Of a DNA stretch of 64,000 nucleotides, positions 23,801 through 35,447 are shown one piece after another. How positions within the stretch are numbered: position 1 is the stretch's first letter; each line of letters opens with the position of its first letter. The notes under the pieces were generated by a model, which worked only from the letters and a program-made list of their open reading frames with translations, was not told where the DNA came from and made no database searches. Where the stretch lies: NCBI GenBank assembly GCA_039545315.1, contig BCIM01000013.1, positions 1-64,000 of the forward strand. Reading direction: 5' to 3'. Made by a program: the position numbers and the translations under genes. Source of the stretch: Kondoa malvinella. Its lineage: Eukaryota; Basidiomycota; Agaricostilbomycetes; Agaricostilbales; Kondoaceae.

Positions 23801-26201
23801 TAGCGATGTGTTTCTCACCTTGTTGGATTTGCGCGACCTCAAGTGGACTTCACTGGACCTGGCGACCACTTGTAGTATCCGACCCGAACGATCCGAGCCA
23901 TTAGAGCATGTAAGGCGAATCACAACTGATGCAAACTCAGATTTGCCCGGCTGTACAAGAAGACTCGCACCTTTTGGCGCATTGACCACGACATGCAGCA
24001 TTGTATCGAATTCACTTTCTGCATCCGAAATACTCTCTGAACTGGCATCGTTCCTGCGCAGACTCTTCTTGCCATACACACTCTTGCCAAAGAACTTGCT
24101 TCCTATGACTTGTTCTTCTACTTTCGGGCTAAAGTATTGTGTGATCTGATCAGCCCATATTTGCAGACCGTGCAGCAATGACTTGTCCAGGTCGAACAAA
24201 GCTAGCGGAAGGTCGACGACGATGGGTTCAGCTTTGGTCGGCGGTATTGAGACATTACATGAAGCAGTGGAAGATAGGATGGAGCAGAAGGCAGAAGCCA
24301 GCGATTCTACCGCACCATCAGCTGATTCACTGGTAACTCGGCGAAACTTACCAGTTGGCTGAGTATACATCAACACTAAAGCAGCAAATTCCGCCTTTGT
24401 CCCAAGACACGAATGCATCAATTCGAGCGAATGAATGTCGATCGTCAAGACTCCAAGCGGCATGATGTCTTCCGGCATAGAGCATGATAACTCCAACCGA
24501 GCCAAAGGACACTTGACTCTGATTCTCGAACCCGGGGATTTTGAATGGGACGTGCGAGACAACCGCGCTGCCCCCGCTGTTGACGTTGCTTCCGCTTGAG
24601 CAACCTCACTCGTATCGAACACCTCCAACAGGCCCTCACACCTTCTCATCAAGTCCAAATCCATGCTCAACGTCACAGGCTGCAATTCCACTTCCCAACC
24701 ATCCACTTTCTTACAAACAACAGCTCCTTCAACTTTCTTGCTCTTCTTCTCCATCCGAGGAAAACAATTCTTCCATTCTTCCGTTGAACTCTTTTGATCC
24801 GCTGCTTGTGGTAATTCATAAACTTCGCCAGAAAACGAGAGGATAGGTCGTAAGGTCTGATCGAATTCCATGATTGCTACATCTGCAAGGTTGATTTCTT
24901 CAGGTGAGTAATGGAGCTTGTGGATTCGGAGACGGAGGTGTGGAGAATTAAGATGAGGTGAAGTTGGTTTGTGCCAGAATTTGTCCGTGGGTGTCATTGA
25001 AGCGTAGGGGAAGAAGGCGGTGAATGATTTAATGGATGCTGATAATTGCGTTGATGTTGATGGTTGTGGGGATGGTGTGGAAGGAGGAAGGTGTATATGC
25101 TTCGAGGTAGACAGGAAAGTTGCTATTTGCTCAGGGGACAGGAGGAGCGTGATATGGCCTATGATCAGACTCATCTTCATAGGTAAGAGACCGGAACCGA
25201 AGCGTAGCTTGATACCGAGCGGATCTGTGCCAAAGGATAAGATCTGGATCCAGTCGTCTCGTTCGTCTTCTTCTGGTGAATGCTGATCTGCTGTGGCTTT
25301 GTCTTCTCCCAGCTCCTCTTGTGGTTCCTGATCTGACTGTTCATCTTCTTCTTCACCAGCACTTAGATACACACTCTCTTCCATCGCTTCTTCAACCAAA
25401 TCGACATCCGAAGTCCTCAAATCCGCAATAGCCATGCTCATGGCCAAATCATCTCCCGAGCTGGTATCACTATCCGTCCTAGCCATCTCGTTGCCCTTCA
25501 CAGCTGTCGCGCGAAAGTACAGACCCAAGCCAAAGAACGATACTGTGCGCTTGTGATCTTCTTCATTCGATAGGATAAAATTGGGTAAATGTAGTTCAAG
25601 TTCAGCTCCTGGAATTCCCAAACGGATCGTCACGTCTTTAGCTTGGATAGAGACACGCGCAAGTAGACGTTCAATCAGCCGTGATATCATTCCTGGTTCC
25701 GCAGACGCAGAAGAGGAGGAGAAAGCACCGGGTAGATCTTGATTTATTGAATCAGCGAGAGAGTCTTCTGCTTCATACAAGGATTGATTGAGGGATTGTG
25801 CTAGATCTTGATTGAGGGGTAGATCATCCGGCAGGGCTAGTTCCAGATGCAAGCCTTGCAATGTAATGGAGATTGAAGAAGATAGAGATAAAGGCGTTGA
25901 TAGAGAGATTTCTATACGCTCTACATGACCAGCAAGGACTTTCAAAGGCAAGTTGGCGAGTGCCTTTACGCGCGAAATCAACATAACATGACCACTTGTG
26001 TCCGACAGAGATACATACAGATGGGTCTAGCACCAGACCAGAGAGCACCACACGACCATTACTGAGATCCGACTCCAAGCCAGCTAACGAGGGAGAGAGT
26101 GGCGAGTCTTCTAGGATGAAATACTTGCCTATAGTCTTGCGGATGGCGATGGATATAATTCTGTTGACTGGCCAATTGGGTATACTCAGTGTCGAGAACA
26201 T
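20820..26201 (-). CDS. ATG2: Autophagy-related lipid-transfer protein 2
   Basis: This is the longest gene here, starting at 26201 (MFSTLSIPNWPVNRIISIAI). The N-terminal Chorein-type segment (IGKYFILEDSPLSPSLAGLE, VVLSGLVLDPSALANLP) matches the VPS13/ATG2 bridge-protein start. One very long exon (about 23760-25960) carries acidic and Ser-rich insertions. The C-terminal region has the ATG2-typical IRSVVNVGSGLADLVLLPID, KGATSFSKSSALEALRLGAR and DLGDNLRTTAQTILAVPMEV. ATG2 bridges the ER and the growing phagophore and transfers lipids in bulk. Introns lie near 25975-26030, 23405-23497, 22640, 21870-21900, 21715-21745 and 21465-21530. Stop TAA at 20820-20822. Divergent from SSF1 with 101 bp between the start codons. 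Confidence 0.9.
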
Positions 26202-26302
26202 GGTATCATCTTCGTGTGTCGGTCGGTCGCTGCTCGCTGTCAAAAGTGATGCCTCCGACGGGTCACGGAATACCTTCTTGCACTTGAACGAAAACACCAG
26301 AC

Positions 26303-27866
26303 ATGGGTCGACGAAAGAGGAAAACGCGAACGCACGATATTCACGGCACTGAGAAAGATGCGGTGGATGCTTCTGCACCGAAATCGTTTGTCGTCAAATC
26401 AGGCGACATTGGCAATTCTCTGCGTTCGCTCATTTTGGATGTCCGTAAAGTCTTGGAACCCAACACGGCTACCCGACTTCGTGAACGCAAGTCCAACAAG
26501 TTGAAAGATTACCAGTCCATGGCTGCTCCCTTGGGTGTATCGCACATTTTAACTTTTTCACAATCTTCAAGCAACGCTGGTGCGGCAGAGGAAGAAGAGG
26601 ACTTGACGTCCAACGTCAACATGCGGATTGCGAGGTTACCTAGAGGTCCTACGTTGAGCTTCAAAGTGTTGCGTTATGCTCTGGGAAGGGACATTTTGAA
26701 TGCTACCAAACGACCTCATTCCCCTGGAAGGGAGTATGCTACTGAAGCTATGGTGCGACTCATCTTTATGCTGTGCTATGTGAAAAGCTGACCAAGAGGT
26801 GCAGTTGATCTTGAACAACTTTTCCGGTGAAGATCGTCATGTCAAACTCATGGCTTCGCTTTTCCAAAACCTCTTTCCTTCAATCAAAGTACAGACCGTG
26901 AGCTCATTCATTCCTTTTGCTTCTTAAACGACATGCTCTAACATTCTCGTCCAGATGCATCTCACCCAAGCTCGTCGTATAGTTCTCCTTTCCTACAACC
27001 CACAAACACGCACCATCGATTTCCGTCATTATCTAATCACCATCAAGCCCATTGGCATTTCCCGACCTATTCGTAAAATCATTGACGGGACACATAACCG
27101 TACTTCAACCACAGCAGGAAGCAAACGCCGCGCTGTACCTAACCTCTCCAATGCGGAAGATATTGCCGATTATGTCCTTCGACGAGGAGAGATGGATTTC
27201 GTTTCAAGCGCAAGCGAAGCAGAATCTGATTTATCCGAAGTCGATTTGAGTGGAAGTGAGAATGAAGCGAATGCGAAAAAAGTGGTTCGGTTGCCAGAGA
27301 ATTACATTGGGCGAGCGAATAGGAAAGCAAAGGGTGAAAAGAGGGCTGTTAGGTTGACTGAATTGGGACCGAGAATGGAATTGGGCTTGTTCAAGATTGA
27401 TGAAGGTATCACTGGGAATGAAGGCGAAGTGCTGTTTCATGAATATGTCAAGAAATCGGCAAAGGAGGTCAAGGAGATCAAGAAGGGTATTGAAGGACGA
27501 AAGAAACTGTTGGCTGAGCGAAAGAAGGTGCAGCAAGCGAACGTGGAAGCTAAGAAGGAAGCCAAGCGAGAGAAAAAGGAAGCCAAGAAACAAAAGAAGC
27601 TTGCAAAAGAGGCTGCGGGTGAAGAAGCTTCCGAAGGCGAAGGCGAAGAGAGCGGATCAGAGTCTGAAGAAGACGAATTTGCCTACGAAGATGATTTCGG
27701 CGGAGAATCGCTGGCTGATGGCGGAGAGGCTGAGCTATTGGAGGACGTGTTGGAATCTGATGAAGAGGAGGAAGCAGAACAACCAGCCAAGAAGCCCAAG
27801 CTTCAGTCTGCTCCAGCGAAAGGCAAACCCAAGTTTTCGATGAAAGCACCTCGCCCTCGATCATAG
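26303..27866 (+). CDS. SSF1: Ribosome biogenesis factor of the Brix family (Ssf1/Peter Pan)
   Basis: It starts MGRRKRKTRTH and soon enters a Brix domain: SFVVKSGDIGNSLRSLILDV, LKDYQSMAAPLGVSHILTFS, MRIARLPRGPTLSFKVLRYA, and after introns (about 26753-26803 and 26900-26954) ARRIVLLSYNPQTRTIDFRH Y. The C-terminal half is strongly charged, with a Lys/Glu coiled-coil (about 27470-27610), an acidic cluster and a basic tail. Ssf1/PPAN acts in the nucleolus in 27S pre-rRNA processing of the large subunit. The long second reading frame opposite this exon is a shadow of the charged codons. Stop 27864-27866. Confidence 0.9.
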
Positions 27867-27897
27867 AATATCTTTTGCATTTGTATACCTAATTCAT

Positions 27898-28986
27898 TTA
27901 CGTCGCTCCCATGCCTGCACTAGCACTTGCGTTGCTCAACTTGTCCTGTTGACCTATCAGTCCAGTATCTTTGGCCAGACATTGACGTACTCTGAGCATA
28001 ATACTAAGCCTCTGCTGACCTCCAATTTGTTGACCGTCCCAATCCGCCATAAGAGGTAAAGAATGCTTGAACTTGTATCGTATACTTGCGTTCTGGATGT
28101 ATGCACTTCCAGGCTTCACCAAGACTTCGAAGCCCGCCTCAGATCCATCTGCAGCATCGAATCGCATGACTCTTGCACTGCCTATACCACCTATCAGCTT
28201 TCATTACCGTAAGGATACAAGAAAGCTCACCTAAGCTAATGCCTACTATAGTCTGGCCACTCGCTTGTATATTATCGACATGAGGGAAGATTTGTCCCTC
28301 GGAACTCATGTGCAACAAATGCATCAACAGATGGTTCGGGACGTCAATCACGTCTTGTGGCATCCGATCGGGTGTATTTGAATATGGAGGTGGAAAGGGA
28401 GGAACGGGTGTGAAAGCTGGTAGGAGAGAATAGAGGTCTGCTAGTAGTGAAGGTAGAAGAGAGGCTTCTTCTTGTTCGGCGGGAAGTGGCCAGTTTGTTA
28501 CTGTTCGCTGGATGGTGATGAGCTTTTGGCTACGTTCAAGTAGAGAAAAGGGAAGTACCTCGCGGAAACCAGAAATGACTGTATCGAAATGACTTTGCTC
28601 GAAAGCATATGCTTCATCCTGCAACTTTTATGAGCCAGGGAAAGACGACGGAATAAGAGACATACAGGTAAGAAAGACCCAGCGACACTCTTATGACCTC
28701 TATTCCTACTTCTCCAAGCTCTAAGATGTGAACGTTCTTCCACTGACGCTTTTCGATTCATCAACGCCAAAGCCGAAGAAAGCAATACTGATTGCTGTTT
28801 CGCATCAAAGAAGTCGGGATACAGCTGGAAATCGTTGGTATCGATGCCAATGTGTTGCATGAGCGATTCAGGCAGTCGAGCCAGATTAAGGTTTGGGTCA
28901 TGACGATCAGCTAAATTGACTGATGCACGACTTGAAGTTGTTATCGCGCGACTTGTGCAGCGGATAGCAGAGATGGATCTTGGCAT
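27898..28986 (-). CDS. ALKBH7-like 2-oxoglutarate/Fe(II) dioxygenase, probably mitochondrial
   Basis: The start MPRSISAIRCTSRAITTSSR is basic and Ser/Thr-rich, as in a mitochondrial presequence. The AlkB-like core shows the iron-binding HxD in GQIFPHVDNIQASGQTIVGI SLG, and downstream FEVLVKPGSAYIQNASIRYK FKHSLP with a second His and Arg expected for iron and 2-oxoglutarate binding. The order and spacing resemble animal ALKBH7, a mitochondrial protein linked to programmed necrosis and fatty-acid metabolism; fungal function is less clear. Introns lie near 28183-28230 and 28624-28668. Stop TAA 27898-27900. It converges tail-to-tail with SSF1, only 31 bp apart. Confidence 0.75.
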
Positions 28987-29088
28987 TCTTTGAGACGGAA
29001 AGACTGAAAGGCCGGAGTGACGTTTCGCTCTTCTTTCGGACACAGCGAGGCTTTCCGCAAGAAGTACAGGACAGAGTAGAGTATTAAG

Positions 29089-31589
29089 ATGGGAGAAAAG
29101 GAAGAAAAGACAGAGTCGCCTCTTGTGAGAGCGGGCTGGATGCTCAAAAGGTCAGATGTCAATGAGATGCATGATGAGCCGAGGTGACTGACAGCGCACA
29201 ATTACACAGGAAACGCAAGAGGAACCAAGGATTCGCAAAGAGATGGCTCAAGCTGACTGAAGATGGCCGTCTATCGTATTCCGTGTCACCCAAATCGTCA
29301 GCTAGAGAGGCATGCATCATTTCTCACGCCGCCATTTCTCGCAGCCAAAGCTCGCTCGACTTTGTTATCGACACTGGGTCAAGCATCTGGCGTATACGGG
29401 CCTTGTCAAGTGAAGATTTTGCTCAATGGCAGGAATGCTTCTCCGCTTTCATCAAAGTCTCAAGCCGGGCTTCGTTCAGCTTTGACAGGCCCGCTCCTTC
29501 TCCTGCTGTTGCATCTGGTAATGCTGCGTCTACGGATATCCGAGCTGTCCTTGTCGCCGCTACAAAGCTTGGTCAACCGCTCGAAGAATTAGAAAGTCTA
29601 TCCAACAGCTTAAAGGGAGAGAACGAGGCTCCAAAAGATGAGGGAGGGCACGGTATCAACAAGCTTGACAAGAAGTTTAAAACAATGTTTGCTTTCGGTC
29701 AGTCGAAATACCCTACGTCATTCGCAGCTCAAAAGCTCACATTCAACTGCAGGACACAACAAGGAAAGCAGCAGCAAATCAGAGAAAGAAGTTTCACCAG
29801 CTGAAACAGCTAGCGTCGCTTCCAGCGGTTCTCAATCTTCGCAACTAAACCAAATCAGTAAATTGGTAGCCCAACTTCAACGTGAACATAAAGATCTCAT
29901 CAATCTCCTCACTTCCAAAGAGAAAGGCCAACTCACTGAAGAACCTAGATCCGACTCGCCTACTCCACATAGTGCAATGGCTGCTTCTCGCCGAAGCTCA
30001 ATGGCTGACGACGGGGATTCTATCTTCTACGACGCCGACACAGGTGCAGAATACGACCTTGATGAAGCTCGAGTAGACGACGATGATGAGATTGATGAGC
30101 TTTCTGCTGTACCTGAAGCTTCAGCCGAGGAGGAAGATAGTTCAGAGGATGAAGGATCGCTCAAAACTGCTGAATCTGGACCTGCATCCAACGCCAACGA
30201 ACACGTCAACAGAAGGACTTCCCTACCTGCTCAACCTAACGACAGCGATGTTTCCATCTTTGGTATCCTCCGCAAAAACATGGGCAAGGATTTGACAAAA
30301 ATCTCTTTCCCAATCAGTATGAACGAACCTCTTTCCGCTCTGCAAGCTCAAGCGGAAGTAATGGAATACGCCTCTCTTCTTCAATCCGCCGCAGAATCAA
30401 AAGATCCCATCGATCGAATTTGCTATGTAGCTGCTTTCGTCGTTTCAGGTCTATCAGTAGGCAAATATCGAGGCGCCAGGAAACCCTTTAACCCACTTTG
30501 GGGTGAAACGTACGAAACGTACAGAAGTGATAAGGGGATGAACTTTGTCGGCGAGAAAGTATCGCATCATCCCCCTGTTATGGCTTGTTGGGCGCAGCAT
30601 CCGAAAGGAATGTGGACGATCAATGCAAGTGCGGGCGGGAAACAAAAGTTTTATGGAAAATCGTTGGAGTATATCCCAACTGGTAGGTGGAATTGCTGTC
30701 TGAGAATTGTCTCTGAAGGGCCAGTTTTAACCTACAGGTGATCGCGAGCTCAAGTTCCAGGACTCGGACGTGACGTACTCTTGGACTCTGCCTAGCACTT
30801 TTGCGTAAGTGATACACAGCGTGACAGGCCGCATCTGCTCACATTCTAGCTTAGACGTAACATCATGTCTGGTCAAAAGTATATCGAGGTGAGAAGGGCT
30901 CGACCTGCGGTGTTGACGCTAGCTTAGGTGCCTGATCTCTCACAGTACGTCGGCGACTTCAGTATCGAGTCTTCTTCTGGAGCAAAGGTAGAACTCGAAT
31001 GCCAAGGTTGGTCATTCCCCTTGATAATTTGTCCTTTCACCGACTTGTTACTTCAACGTATCAGAGGGCAGCATGTGGGGCGGATCAAGCTCGCGCAACA
31101 AGGTCGAAGGCACTGTGTACGATGAGCACGGAAGCGATGCCACTACACTGGTAGGCAAATGGGACGAAAGCTGTGAGTGGCCAAAGTCGGTAGGAGTTCA
31201 AGCTGAGATGTCGGCCAGTATCGCGCAAATCTGGAAGCAGCAGCTACGATCTCCTCTGGAAGATGTCTGAACCTCGATCTGACCCAAGCAAGCAATACGG
31301 TTTCAGCAACTTTGCCGTCGAGTTGAACGAAATCACATCGGACATTAAAGACTCACTACCACCTACCGACTCTCGCTTACGACCTGATCAAAGGATGGTC
31401 GAAGAAGGTCAGATGGATGAAGCTGAAGAAGTCAAGAATAAGCTCGAGGAGAAGCAGCGTGGCCGAATGTCAGAACTCGAATCTGCTCTACCCCAATACT
31501 TCAAGAAGTCTGGAAGTGGGTGGGAGTACACTGGCAAATACTCGGAAGCTAGGAAGCAAAAGAAGTGGGATGACAGTAAGCTCTTCTAA
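29089..31589 (+). CDS. Oxysterol-binding protein homologue (PH + ORD, FFAT-like motif)
   Basis: It starts MGEKEEKTESPLVRAGWMLK, a PH domain beginning; the domain continues after the first intron (NQGFAKRWLKL to DFAQWQECFSAF). A linker contains IFYDADT in an acidic context (about 30022-30042), resembling the FFAT motif by which OSBP/Osh proteins bind ER VAP proteins. The lipid-binding ORD follows: EPLSALQAQAEVMEYASLL, GKYRGARKPFNPLWGETYE and the family signature EKVSHHPPVMACW, then YVGDFSIESSSGAKVELEC. It ends KKWDDSKLF (stop 31587-31589). Such proteins exchange sterols and phosphoinositides at membrane contact sites. Introns lie near 29109-29210, 29699-29751, 30683-30735, 30806-30849, 30889-30941, 31008-31062. 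No ankyrin or GOLD domain is visible. Confidence 0.88.
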
Positions 31590-31777
31590 TGGTCAGGTAT
31601 CCCGATCTCACATCTTTGGCAGAGCTGGCCATATTCGATGCATAATCAGCATCATTCAAGTATCAATGTAGTAATAGCGCGTGCGTGTTATACCAAAACT
31701 TGTAGATAGAGTCGTCAAGCATATTAGCAAGAAGAGAACACGAGAATAGTCTGCAGCAGGAGTCCGAACGAAAGGGA

Positions 31778-33924
31778 TCAACCCTTCTTTGCTTTCTTTT
31801 TTGGTGGGCTAGGCGGGGTTACATCAAGCTGCCCGCTCGCCCATTGCTCGGAGAACCAGCTCCGACATTCCTCCTTTCCTTGCATCGGATGATCTAATTG
31901 CCAAACGACAACTCGATTGAGCAGATCTGCTGTTGCTCTGCCTGGCTTGAAGCCTAATATGTCGGCAATTTCGTTGCCCTGCTCATGATTTCAATGAGTT
32001 TACAACGTAGAGCAATGTCTCAGTCACGTACATCAAGTAGAGGTCTGGCGAAAGCATATCTGTGAAGCTCGAGATTTATTATTCGTTCAACGAAGGTGTT
32101 GTAAGTCGCAATGATCGACAGCTGATCCTTTTCTGCTCGAAGTACGTCAGACTACAGTTCAGGTGCTGCTGTACAACGGCTCACCAGTCTTGCATTGCTG
32201 CAAATCGAGCACCAGAGAGAACAACATCGACGTTTGCCATGTCGGCCCAACATGCGTGTCGTGCACATGCGGATCCCGCAGTAGCATGCCTACACCACTA
32301 GTCAGTCTATTTGGTTTACGCTAGCAGGTGGATCACATACCTAAAGCCACCCGTTCCGAAGGCTCTTGAAACTGCTCGAGAACAGGATTCGATAGCAAGT
32401 TTGCAGCTTCATACAGGCGCGAGATGATCATTCGATCGTTATTCGACACCTGCTTCTGCTCAGTTGTAGCTCGGCGCATTAGAAGAACGACATACAGAGA
32501 GACCTTCTCGAAGGAATTTCTCGCCAAGCCAGACCGTTTTGCTTTTCTCTTTGTATGTGATGCCCCGATAAGGTAGCATACACGCTGCGAGGTATAGTCG
32601 TTTTCTTAGTTCAGGATCGCTCGTCTGAGCAGCCGATTGTAGCTGGTCATGCAGGGGTGTTGAGAATGCTGGTTCAGGTTGCGCGAGATTAGAGGTCGAA
32701 GCAGTAGATGGAGGTGGCAGAAGACGAGCTAGCATGTCCGCTGCCGATTTAGATAGCTGCGCTTGCCCTTCTGGCTCTGGTAGTGGGCTTGATACAGTGC
32801 TCGGGATCGTTTGGAGGCCAAAGATGTTTTCGTATAGCCCGAGCTGGTGAATTAATCGGATCGCATGTAGTGCTCGAGGATCTGTAACGCAGGTCAACCT
32901 GGCTATCCCAAAAGGGAAAACCAGATGACCGCTTACGTTTGAGCATCTTCTCCAGTTCTTTGTACACTCGTTCAACGCTAACTTTCTCCCTCAAAGCTTG
33001 CTAGATTGACCATTACAACAGGATATAATTGATCAAGGGACTCAGCACACCTTTATCTCTGGCAGAGCGACAGTTTCGCAGATGGATGGATCAAGAGGGA
33101 AACCATATCGACTCGCGAACCGAATACAACGCAATATTCGAAGCGGATCATCGAGGAAAGTCTGGAGTGGTGGGAGCGGACACCTGATCAAAGGCTTTTC
33201 CAGCAGATCTGTCAGACCCTTCTTACGTGTCAGGACCGCAATCACCTAAAAGAGTACCGAGTCATACCTTTTCTGTCCAGTCTTCTACTTGGCGATTGTG
33301 CACATTGTAGAAGAGCGCGTTCATAGTCAAGTCTCTTCTGAGCGAGTCTTGCAAAGGTGTGCCGAACGTCTGTGAAACCAGATTCTACAAACAGTCCCAA
33401 AACTGTATAGAAATCCAGCTCACCACGCCAGTTGGGATCCGACTACCCTGACCATACTCTTCACTTCTCAGCTGAACAAAGTCCACATCATGGTTGAAAA
33501 CGGGTGCAGTAGCAGTTTCGAGGTGTTTCGACTGTTCTGGATTAGCAGCTATACAAGCTACCGTCGTCTTTTTTGATTGATCGGACAGAGTGTCGACGTA
33601 TGCACAGAATTGGAGAGCGAAATCGTAACCCGTCATGTTGGATATAGCTACGTCCAAATCTGACGAAGGCAGACCGAGCAACTGTACGACGTGATCAGCC
33701 ATTCCAGTGCATGGAAGGAGAGAGAGCGAATAGACCTTGTCGCGCACCCATCCGCCAGCTATCCTCAGAGTGACAGGCTCGACGTCAGGTTTCCGTTCTG
33801 CCAAATGTTTGGAAAAGGCATCCAGCGTGGAAATGAGCTTGCTTTCATCTGCAGAGAGCTGTATCCTAGACGCAGGCGCAGTCGACATTCTTCTGAACGA
33901 GCGCAACAGCCTCAAGCCGAGCAT
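31778..33924 (-). CDS. CCA1: CCA-adding tRNA nucleotidyltransferase
   Basis: Class II CCA enzyme. LRIAGGWVRDK (GGxVRD) and GLPSSDLDVAI (DxD metal site) mark the catalytic head, followed by RRDLTMNALFYN, then LDDPLRILRCIRFASRYGFP. The enzyme adds or repairs the 3' CCA of tRNAs. Two in-frame ATGs are present. One at 33924 gives MLGLRLLRSFRRMSTAPASR, a plausible mitochondrial presequence; a second at 33888 gives MSTAPAS for a cytosolic/nuclear form, as in yeast CCA1. The C-terminus is basic (PPKKKAKKG) and could be a nuclear signal. At least six short introns are present. Stop TGA at 31778-31780. Confidence 0.88.
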
Positions 33925-33981
33925 GCAAGTGGTCAACTCGAGTAGATAATGTACACGGAATATCCATTGGCGTTCTACCTC

Positions 33982-35038
33982 TTACTCATACTCAGTCCTA
34001 CCTCTCTTCTGAGGCGGCCCTTCATTCTGCGGTAAACCAAACGGATTCCTCCCTCTTCCACCTCTTTGCCCACCACCTCTAGGAGGAGCACCATAACCTT
34101 GCTGCTGTTGCATACCTTGCATCATATTCATCCCAGGCATACCCATCATAGGGAAACCTCCCATCATGTTCATATTGGCGGGCATACCGAAAGCGCCCAT
34201 CCCGCCTGAAAATTGTTGTGCTTGTTGTTGCATAATGTTTTGTCGCACTCCGCCTCGACCGCCTCTGTAGCCTCCTCGTTCGCGTACACCGGATGGGTTG
34301 GCTTCTGCTCGACTATGTCAGTCTTTCATCAACAGTGTAAAGAGAACGGTACCTTTTGGTAAAGTCAAGAATGGAGAGGAAGAGAGAACAGCTGTAGCTT
34401 CAGGTTGGAATCGTTTGCCTTGGATATCACTGATCCACAATTCAGACAATGTCTGTACAAAGCAATGAAGAGACAAACGTAGAAAGAATGTACTCATGCG
34501 CGGCAGTCGCATCTTCAGGCCCAGTAAAAGTAATATAGCATGAACTGGCATGCCTCAAATAAGTACAAGGGAGTCGAGAATACAAAGGATCAAAGAGAGC
34601 GGACCCTTTGGATTTCCCATTGACTTTATGCTCGGAAAAGGTAATGTCGCGTAATTCGATATAAACGCCTGCGCGTTGACAAAACTCTTTGACATCTTCA
34701 TCTCGCGTCCACTTTACAATCGTTAGCCGATGCGATAAACGGCAAATCAATGAGAAGAGGCTCACCCAATGCATCTCATGTACCAATATCGCGCTTTGAG
34801 CATTCAAGCTCCCTTCAGCACCAAGCGAACGGGCGATATGATTATCATTAGGTTCATGCTTGACTTGATTGTAGGATTGCGAAGGGATGGATTTCTGTTG
34901 TTGCTGAAAAGCAGCTTGCGTCGATGATTGTGAAGTAGAAGCTGCACCTGGTGATTCTTTGGGCGCAACGGGTGAAGCCATGCCATAGTCTACTTCGTCG
35001 TCTGCTCCACCGTAAATGTTGTCATAGTCGTTGTCCAT
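33982..35038 (-). CDS. RRM protein resembling cleavage factor CFIm68/CPSF6
   Basis: It starts MDNDYDNIYGGADDEVDYGM (34979-35038). A Gln/Ser-rich stretch precedes a single RRM: WTRDEDVKEFCQRAGV, LRDITFSEHKVNGKSKG, CYITFTGPEDATAAHEYI and DIQGKRFQPEA. The tail is Gly/Arg- and Met/Gln-rich (GGYRGGRGGVRQ, MMGGFPMMGMPGMNMM) and ends NPFGLPQNEGPPQKRGRTEY E. The acidic N-terminus with YDxIY and the RRM sequence recall CPSF6-type 3'-end processing factors, though the tail is typical of many RNA-binding proteins. Introns lie near 34712-34766, 34550-34605, 34448-34493, 34312-34352. Stop 33982-33984. Confidence 0.72.
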
Positions 35039-35447
35039 TGGAGCCTTTGCCTCGTAAGAGTAGTCGGGAGGGAAGAGAGCTGAAAGTACTTATGAACGTC
35101 GAGAACCATTAAATGAGCATGCATTCGCCTTCTAAGCAGTACAAGAGTGCAGCACAGTGTGCGGAAGTAGGTACAAGCTGAATGCTAGCGTACAGGCAAC
35201 ACAGAGGGCATAGACCACGACACGGCAGTAGCACAGCGGTTGGAGTAGAAAACAAGTAGAAGTGCGACTCACAGATGAGAGAAGCGTACAGGTAATAGAG
35301 GAGCAAGGGTATCACTGACTGCACTGAGCCAAAAGAGGCAGAGCAAGCTGTCGTCCGAAGGCTCTCAGGGACTTAAAGTACTTAGGTCCGCATAAGCTAA
35401 CTTAATCTGTGTTTACTGTTTTGAATCTCCGCGCTTGTCATGAAGCA
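35039..35447. other. Divergent promoter region between the RRM gene and haspin
   Basis: Non-coding as far as I can see. Confidence 0.4.

Noticed and set aside
24445..25362. Several open frames on both strands opposite or overlapping the long ATG2 exon
   Set aside because: They follow the codon pattern of the acidic/Ser-rich ATG2 exon in other frames and have no family resemblance or independent splice signals.
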